Below are positions 58,321 to 64,000 of a stretch of DNA of 64,000 nucleotides, in pieces (within the stretch, counting starts at the first letter, position 1; each line of letters begins with the position of its first letter). Under the pieces are notes generated by a model, which saw only the letters and a program-made list of their open reading frames with translations, did not search any database and had not been told where the DNA came from. The position numbers were made by a program, and so were the translations under genes. The DNA comes from Sinonovacula constricta (taxonomy: Eukaryota > Mollusca > Bivalvia > Cardiida > Solecurtidae), in assembly GCA_007844125.1 (NCBI GenBank), contig CM017565.1, forward strand, positions 10,784,450-10,848,449, in the 5' to 3' direction.

Positions 58321-59221
58321 CAAGACTCCATCACAATTAGCCATGGGCGGCTTCAGCCAAATGACGAAAAGACCATCACATTCTCATATGTTTAATACAT
58401 ATATACCATATAATGACAAATGAGTATTAAATTTCACACAAACAGTACATTTAACATTTGAAAGGTTCAAAATCAACAAACAAGAATAACTAGTCTATGA
58501 CCTTTCCCAATCAAGAACAACATAGAAGATTACCTATCATTTTTTCCTAATGGACACGCAAGCACCTGTCAATATAATAACATTGCCATGCACGATGTTG
58601 CTGTTGTATAGACATCTCACAATTAACTTAGTTCAAGCTCTCCCTCCACAATTATTGCTAATAATATAGCAATAATATATCTCTCTAAGGAAACATCTGT
58701 TGGTCAACAATGGCCAACGCTTCAGTTTGCATCTACAATGAATGACGCAAATACGAAACCACCCTTCGCTATTACAGCTCGTCCTTCAGAATAAAAATAA
58801 TTATAATGATCTTTATTTACATGGCTTTAATTGATAAATTCATGATACTCAAGTAGCTAAGGGTCCTTACAAGTCATTGATTCAAACACGCAGCCATCTG
58901 CTATAAAGTGTGTACTTTTATGATGCGTGGCTCATTTTAAATACATTGTATTTTGTATTGAATGAGCGGAGGCGGACATTGTCAGTAAATATTATCAAAT
59001 TTTAGCATAAGCCACAATAAATTCCATCATTCTCCCAGTATAAGACAAGAAAGAGCACAGGTGTGACGCATCCAAGGCACCACAGAGACCACGCGATTTC
59101 AACAAAAAGATTACTATTCTGGCATCTAAACACTTTCTTATACTGTCGATTACAATAATATGTGAGAGTAACGAACGGTAACTCTGCTGAGAACTGGACT
59201 ATCGGCTACTTGGCTTTCTTC
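58321..59221. other. unique AT-rich DNA with a hairpin
   Basis: Contains a 10-bp perfect inverted repeat ATTATTGCTA (58651-58660) / TAGCAATAAT (58667-58676) with a 6-nt loop. No gene seen. Confidence 0.4.
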
Positions 59222-59425
59222 TTTGTTATCTGTTACATCTGTAATTGCTAGCTGCATTGTTGACATCGGCATACTCGGTTTCTTTTGTTAAACAAGACAT
59301 CTCCAAACAGCTGCGGGTTCGTGTGAATGCCTGCTATCTTTTTGTAATTGCAAGCTACACTTTATTCTTGCAAGTCACACTGTTAAAAGCGGAATACTCG
59401 GTTCTTTTCTCTGATCAATCGCCAA
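59222..59425 (+). repeat. family C, copies 2 and 3
   Basis: TTGCTAGCTGCATTGTTGAC, CGGCATACTCGGTTTCTTTT and CATCTCCAAACAGCTGCGGG match 44470-44575. A second partial unit TTGCAAGCTACACTTTATTC..GCGGAATACTCGGTTCTTTT follows at about 59349-59415. Confidence 0.55.
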
Positions 59426-59956
59426 AAATGATAGCAAAGGGCAAACCATCCTTTCTCGCAGGTTATTGGTTCAGTAGATTCACGTATATGTCGACTACGT
59501 GTATCGTTAGAAACACAGTTACATTTGCAGAGAGTATACATTTAAAAATTATACTGTTAAAACTTTTATTACCTTTGAAAAATTCTGTATATTTGTTACA
59601 TTGGAAACACTTTCTTGGCACTTAAGCAGGCTTTTCTCAATGGTCATGTGAATTTTAAAACAGAAGGGGTTACTGTAGGGCAGCGTTGACGTAACTGATG
59701 GTAGAGTTTAGATATAAATGCAATTGGCCGTAGTGAAGAGAGAGAGGGAGGGGTAAATTTTACGGTGTTTTAAATGTCTCAGCTTTAATCACAATTAGGT
59801 AATAAAAACTGTAGCACCCGTTCGTTCTATTGTGTTTTAATTTAAGGTTTTTAACAACAAAACACTAAGAATATTAAACCAACCTTTACTTAAAAATAAG
59901 AATCAATGATTGTTGTTGACGTAAGTCTACAGTCCACTACGTATGTTTGTGTACGT

Positions 59957-59981
59957 ATTAGAAGTATACCATACTTCTAAT
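59957..59981. other. perfect 11-bp hairpin with 3-nt loop
   Basis: ATTAGAAGTAT-ACC-ATACTTCTAAT, followed at once by GGGTTTTTTAAAA. It resembles a pol III/terminator-like or transposon-end hairpin. It lies 86 bp before the 52-bp array. Confidence 0.5.
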
Positions 59982-60066
59982 GGGTTTTTTAAAAGTATAC
60001 GACAGGTGCCGTTTTAAAAATATTCATGCTATCACCATTATTTAAACAGAAAATATGAATAAAAAA

Positions 60067-61130
60067 TGGAATGTGCACCCATAACATATCGTAAAACTTC
60101 TGTGAAGGGCAATACCTGGAATGTGCAGCCATAACCTAGCGTAAACAGCTACAGTGATGAACAAAAACTGGAATGTGCAGCCACAACCTATCGTAAACAG
60201 CTACTGTGGTGGACAATTCCTAAAATGTCCAGTCATAACCTATCGTAAACAGCTACTGTGATGGACAATACCTGGAATGTCAAGTCATAACCTATCGTAA
60301 ACAGCTACTGTAATGGACAATACCTGGAATGTCCTGTTATAACCTAATGTAACAGCTACTGTAATAGGCAATACCTGGAATGTCCTGTTATAACCTAGCG
60401 TAAACAGCTACTGTGATGGACAAAACCTGGAATGTCCTGTTATAACCTATTGTAAACAGCTACTGTGATGGACAATAGCTGGAATGTCCAGTCATAACCT
60501 AGCGTAAACAGCTACTGTGATGGACAATACCTGGAATGTCCAGTCATAACCTAGCGTAAACACCTACTGTAATGGACAATACCTGGAATGTCCAGTCATA
60601 ACCTAGCGTAAACAGCTACTGTGATGGACAAAACCTGGAATGTCCAGTCATAACCTAGCGTGAACAGCTACTGTGATGGACAATAACTGGAATGTCCTGT
60701 TATAACCTAGCGTGAACAGATACTGTGACGGACAATACCTGGAATGTCCAGTCATAACCTATCGTGAACAGATACTGTGATGGACATACATGGAATGTCC
60801 AGTTATAACCTATCGTGAACAGCTACTGTGATGGACAATACATGGAATGTCCAGTTATAACCTATCGTCAACAGCTGCTGTGATGGGTAATACCTGGACT
60901 GTCCTATTATAACCTAGCGTGAACAGCTACTGTGATGGACAATACCTGGAATGTCCAGTCATAACCTATCGTGAACAGATACTGTGATGGACATACATGG
61001 AATGTCCAGTTATAACCTATCGTGAACAGCTACTGTGATGGACAATACATGGAATGTCCAGTTATAACCTATCGTCAACAGCTGCTGTGATGGGTAATAC
61101 CTGGACTGTCCTGTTATAACCTAGTGTAAA
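60067..61130. repeat. 52-bp satellite array, about 20 units
   Basis: Unit TGGAATGTCCAGTCATAACC TAGCGTAAACAGCTACTGTG ATGGACAATACC. In the right part a four-unit block of about 205 bp is duplicated almost exactly (60760-60905 and 60965-61110, marked by CAGATACTGTGATGGACATA and CAGCTGCTGTGATGGGTAAT). The first units are the most diverged, as expected at an array edge. Confidence 0.95.
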
Positions 61131-61254
61131 CGCGATGGACAAGTTTACCTCCTAGGGACATGAAAAAAGGCTACACCTCTGTCGAACAACTCTAATCAAG
61201 TAGATTAAATTCAAATCGATTATATAATCTTACATTAAATCTCCAATCGTTGAC

Positions 61255-61605
61255 CGCATCAAATCATATTTGTATTTGAGCGGATCAACAACATGTTAAA
61301 ACAATAGCATGGTTCTACAGATAATGGGGGACGATGTGTCGCACCAAATAACTGGCTGCTATATATAGATATGATCGACAGAACCCGTGTGGTCTGTGAT
61401 TATCTTTCATGAATAACAAAACATCCATCGGCTCACACAGAGCTGGGAGATGTCATTCCTTGTTTAACATAACGACAGTTCCCTCGCAGGCCTGCGTTAT
61501 AAATCAGGCTTGTGGGGTCTACGGGTGGGCGTGTCGTGTCAGGAGGACATAAGGGGTGGAGTGATTGTTACAATGCATTCAGTCCACATGCAGCGCTACC
61601 GAAGA
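61255..61605 (+). repeat. family D, copy 3
   Basis: Plus-strand copy of the family: TTGAGCGGATCAACAACATG, TAAAACAAT, CGATGTGTCGCACCAAATAA, CTGGCTG, ATATAGATATGATCG, CAGAACCCGTGTGGTC, then CGTTATAAATCAGG..GTGTCGTGTCAGGAGG. The frame equivalent to copy 1 is shifted once upstream of YKS and lacks the ATG. Confidence 0.7.
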
Positions 61606-61929
61606 AGCACCGGCCTTTGAGAAATAATGCCGATTGCAACATGATCGGAAATATGATCGTTTTTTATAAGTTATAACTCACTAGCTAAATTGTCTGGATT
61701 TTATTAGTTATAGTATGTGCTCAAAAGCAATTTTATGTTTCTACATAAAATACATGGACACTGTGATTCTTATGTACATTTTTTTCACCAAAAATATATA
61801 AGAAGTCACGTTTACACGTCAGTTTTATACGGTATGTTGATATTAACGCAGTATTAGGATTCAATGTGAAGTATGAATAATGTGTCTCGATGTGCTATGA
61901 CCATATGCTAAATTGTACAGAGGCAGCAT
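61606..61929. other. unique AT-rich DNA
   Basis: No gene or repeat recognised between family D copy 3 and the CRE/CCAAT palindrome. Confidence 0.4.
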
Positions 61930-61953
61930 TGACGTCAGTGGCCAATTGGCCAC
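61930..61953. promoter_or_regulatory. CRE abutting a 16-bp CCAAT palindrome
   Basis: TGACGTCA (61930-61937) is immediately followed by GTGGCCAATTGGCCAC (61938-61953), a perfect palindrome presenting CCAAT on both strands. Two adjacent self-complementary factor sites (CREB/ATF and NF-Y type), with GC-rich DNA on to about 62020 (CGACTAGTCG palindrome), look like a promoter core. No gene start is recognised beside it. Confidence 0.4.
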
Positions 61954-63084
61954 CGTATGCCCAACAACCGAACTGAGTTGACGTATCATACGCACGGCTA
62001 ATGTTGGCGACTAGTCGACCTGATAATGTTGTTAAATAAACAATAGTTCTTTGTGGAGATAAAATTATCCAATGGTAATACAAACACAATTTGAATAAAA
62101 GAAAAGTTCGCTAACAAGTAAGAAGTTTATCACTTTCAACCCTTGATTTTGTACACGTACATCTTCATATAAAGGCGTGCTGTAAATCAGACAAATTCGA
62201 TAAATTGATGAAACTACATAGTTGTGATAGTCAAGCATTATTTGTTGTTGTTCTGACAAAAAAAAATGAAATCATAAATGCAGAGCTTTCACTTGAATCA
62301 TCAAGATATCCACCTAAAGTCTGAGAACAGCTTTACAGTATTAACATCAACAAGAAAAACGGATAAATATATAAATAATTAAGGACAATAATGACACATA
62401 GCTCAAAAATCTTATATACAGTTATTTTTCTATCATTCAATAAGCGAAATGGCCATACTATATCGATTCTGTATTGCCATAAATTGGTGTATTTTGTCCT
62501 ATAAGATGCACCCGAATAGTACATTAATAATAATGGGCCAGTTTGGATCTGTTTGATATTTTAAAGTAGATTATTTTACTTTGTGGCAGTATTTCCTATT
62601 ATTAAGATAATCTCATGCAATCTGGTGCAAAACAAAGCTGAAACATTATAGAGTTATGAATATGCAAAATAACTGCACTCCCATGCCCAAAAACAGACTG
62701 ATCCATTCAAACCGGAGCTAATCATTTTATTAAAAATGTGCTGGTACACTATGTAGAAATTACGGTGTAGGTTTGTATATGTCTTCGCGACACACAACTT
62801 TCATTCTGTTAATTAGATAATACATAAGTCTTTCTTACAATATATAGTTTTTATTCACTGAGTGTTGTGTTACCTATATGTAACCGTTCCTAAAAAGTCG
62901 TATGGATGACGCCATGTTGTTCTGTAAACAATTGAAGTGCGGCGCTTTCATGCATTGGATTTCGATTATTATTATCAGAATTAATTAGATTGTAGTTTAA
63001 AAATGCTACTACATCATTATTTGTCACTTGAAATTGCTAATGTTTGACATATGTGTATGTATGATCTGTTCAATTCAAATTGCA
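61954..63084. other. unique AT-rich DNA
   Basis: Nothing recognised. Confidence 0.4.
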
Positions 63085-63738
63085 TTTGTTAAGACAATGT
63101 ACTATGAACAATAATAAGAATATATGACAAAGTCCTATGAGCATTGCAGCATATACCAAGCTCAGAAAAGGCACAGAACAAAGGTATTTCACATGCAAGC
63201 CAAGCGAAAAGTAAGAACAAATATGTGATGAGTCATTTAATGAAAAGAGCAAACCCGACAGTTACCGCCTTGGAACGGTCAGTCGGCAATATGGACCGAC
63301 AATATGGGTGCTTAAACCGGTTTTACAGAGCTCTAACCTCGCACTTCCTGACGAGTTTCTCAAATGCAAGCAATAAAAAGAAAAACGATCTATTTGAATA
63401 CAAAATGTCCAAGTGCTGATATTTTCTATAAGTTATGACGAAAGTAGTGACGTCATTGAAAAATAATGTCCACATATCGTTTAGAAAAAAATATGGTATA
63501 AATTCGATTTGAAAAACTACACAAAAATGGTTGACTATAAATAAAATTGACTTTCTGAATCACGAACAAACATGATCAGAGACGAATAAATGGTTGTAGC
63601 ATCCTGTTCATGTGAAGATGGAATTGAAGAACCAAAGTCCAATGTCCATCAAAGGAAATACACGTAACAATCCTTATAGGATTAATTAAATGACAACATA
63701 GATTACATGCACGGGGAGATTTTTTACGACCGCCAGTC
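63085..63738 (-). repeat. family A, copy 10: complete monomer
   Basis: About 650 bp from the right end (GACAAAGTCCTATGAGCATT at 63127) through the core (ACCGCCTTGGAACGGTCAGT, GAGCTCTAACCTCGCACTTC), a perfect TGACGTCA (63448-63455), to the left end GATTTTTTACGACCGCCA (63720-63736). It is the best reference copy in the window, single rather than tandem. Confidence 0.85.
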
Positions 63739-64000
63739 AAATGTCATGTTCTGTTCTGCTGTTTGTTGAACAGCACCTCGACGGCAACCTTTGATGCTTT
63801 GCATCAATGCTCTCATATATTCTAGGGTCAACAGAGATACCTCCTGTAAGGATCTACTTCCACTACATGTACATCGCTTAATAATAAGAAAGTTTGTACG
63901 ATCCTGTCTGGCCAGAGTCTGTATTTCAGCGTTTAACTTGACGTCCGAGCTTGCTGCGTCCTTGAACCTTACAGAGACCTAAAATGAAATTTAAATAAAA
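63739..64000. other. unassigned DNA at window end
   Basis: Somewhat GC-richer than average. No frame I can defend. Confidence 0.35.

Noticed and set aside
59245..59625. 126-codon frame
   Set aside because: It starts at TTG and overlaps family C repeats; the related copy at 44450 does not keep the frame.

Overview
This window reads as AT-rich, intron- or intergenic-type nuclear DNA of an animal. It is not bacterial or organellar: there are no long ORFs with ribosome sites, no operons, and long stretches in which every frame is closed. The density of micro- and minisatellites, tRNA-derived SINEs with target-site duplications, a decayed APE-type LINE, and elements built as 'left flank - tandem array - right flank' (the layout of pearl/HINE elements) suggests a marine invertebrate, most likely a bivalve mollusc. 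That assignment is an inference. Only one stretch looks like an ordinary gene part, a candidate 3' terminal exon at 274-446. A few small, weakly supported coding candidates are listed with low confidence.

Layout. 0-5 kb: C-rich minisatellite, the terminal exon, then unique AT-rich DNA with a perfect 16-bp E-box palindrome. 5-13 kb: copies of a 646-648 bp repeat (family A), a diverged duplicated block (family E, about 9.1 and 12.3 kb), and the first of three copies of family D, which carries an open frame. 13-25 kb: mostly unique, with an (ATC)n microsatellite, a tRNA-derived SINE, a family A fragment between 14-bp direct repeats, and D copy 2. 25-33.4 kb: family A copy, large tetranucleotide tract, and family B copy 1 with a 2-kb array of 51-bp units. 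34.8-41.1 kb: a degenerate LINE on the minus strand (endonuclease, RT with YADD, C-terminal Cys/His region) split by a tandem dimer of family A. 42-46.6 kb: family A remnants including a 63-bp amplified core, family B copy 2 with a 37-bp array, and a second SINE with 10-bp target-site duplications. 47.7-51 kb: a GC-richer candidate first exon with an ETS site, two different 26-bp minisatellites, and a third SINE with 11-bp duplications. 54.6-58.3 kb: a 65-bp array of about 38 units running into family B copy 3. 59-64 kb: hairpins, a 52-bp array, D copy 3, a CRE/CCAAT palindrome, and a full family A monomer.

How the parts fit together. Most of the window is explained by mobile elements and by tandem arrays that appear to have grown inside or at the end of those elements. 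The observation most worth following is family B. Three copies share flanks, but each carries a different minisatellite. In copies 1 and 2 the array sits at the same internal position; in copy 3 that position is empty and a 2.5-kb array abuts the left end instead. Family A is notable for existing both as single copies and as head-to-tail dimers, and for carrying a perfect TGACGTCA site in most long copies. No CRISPR array, rRNA or intact tRNA gene was seen.
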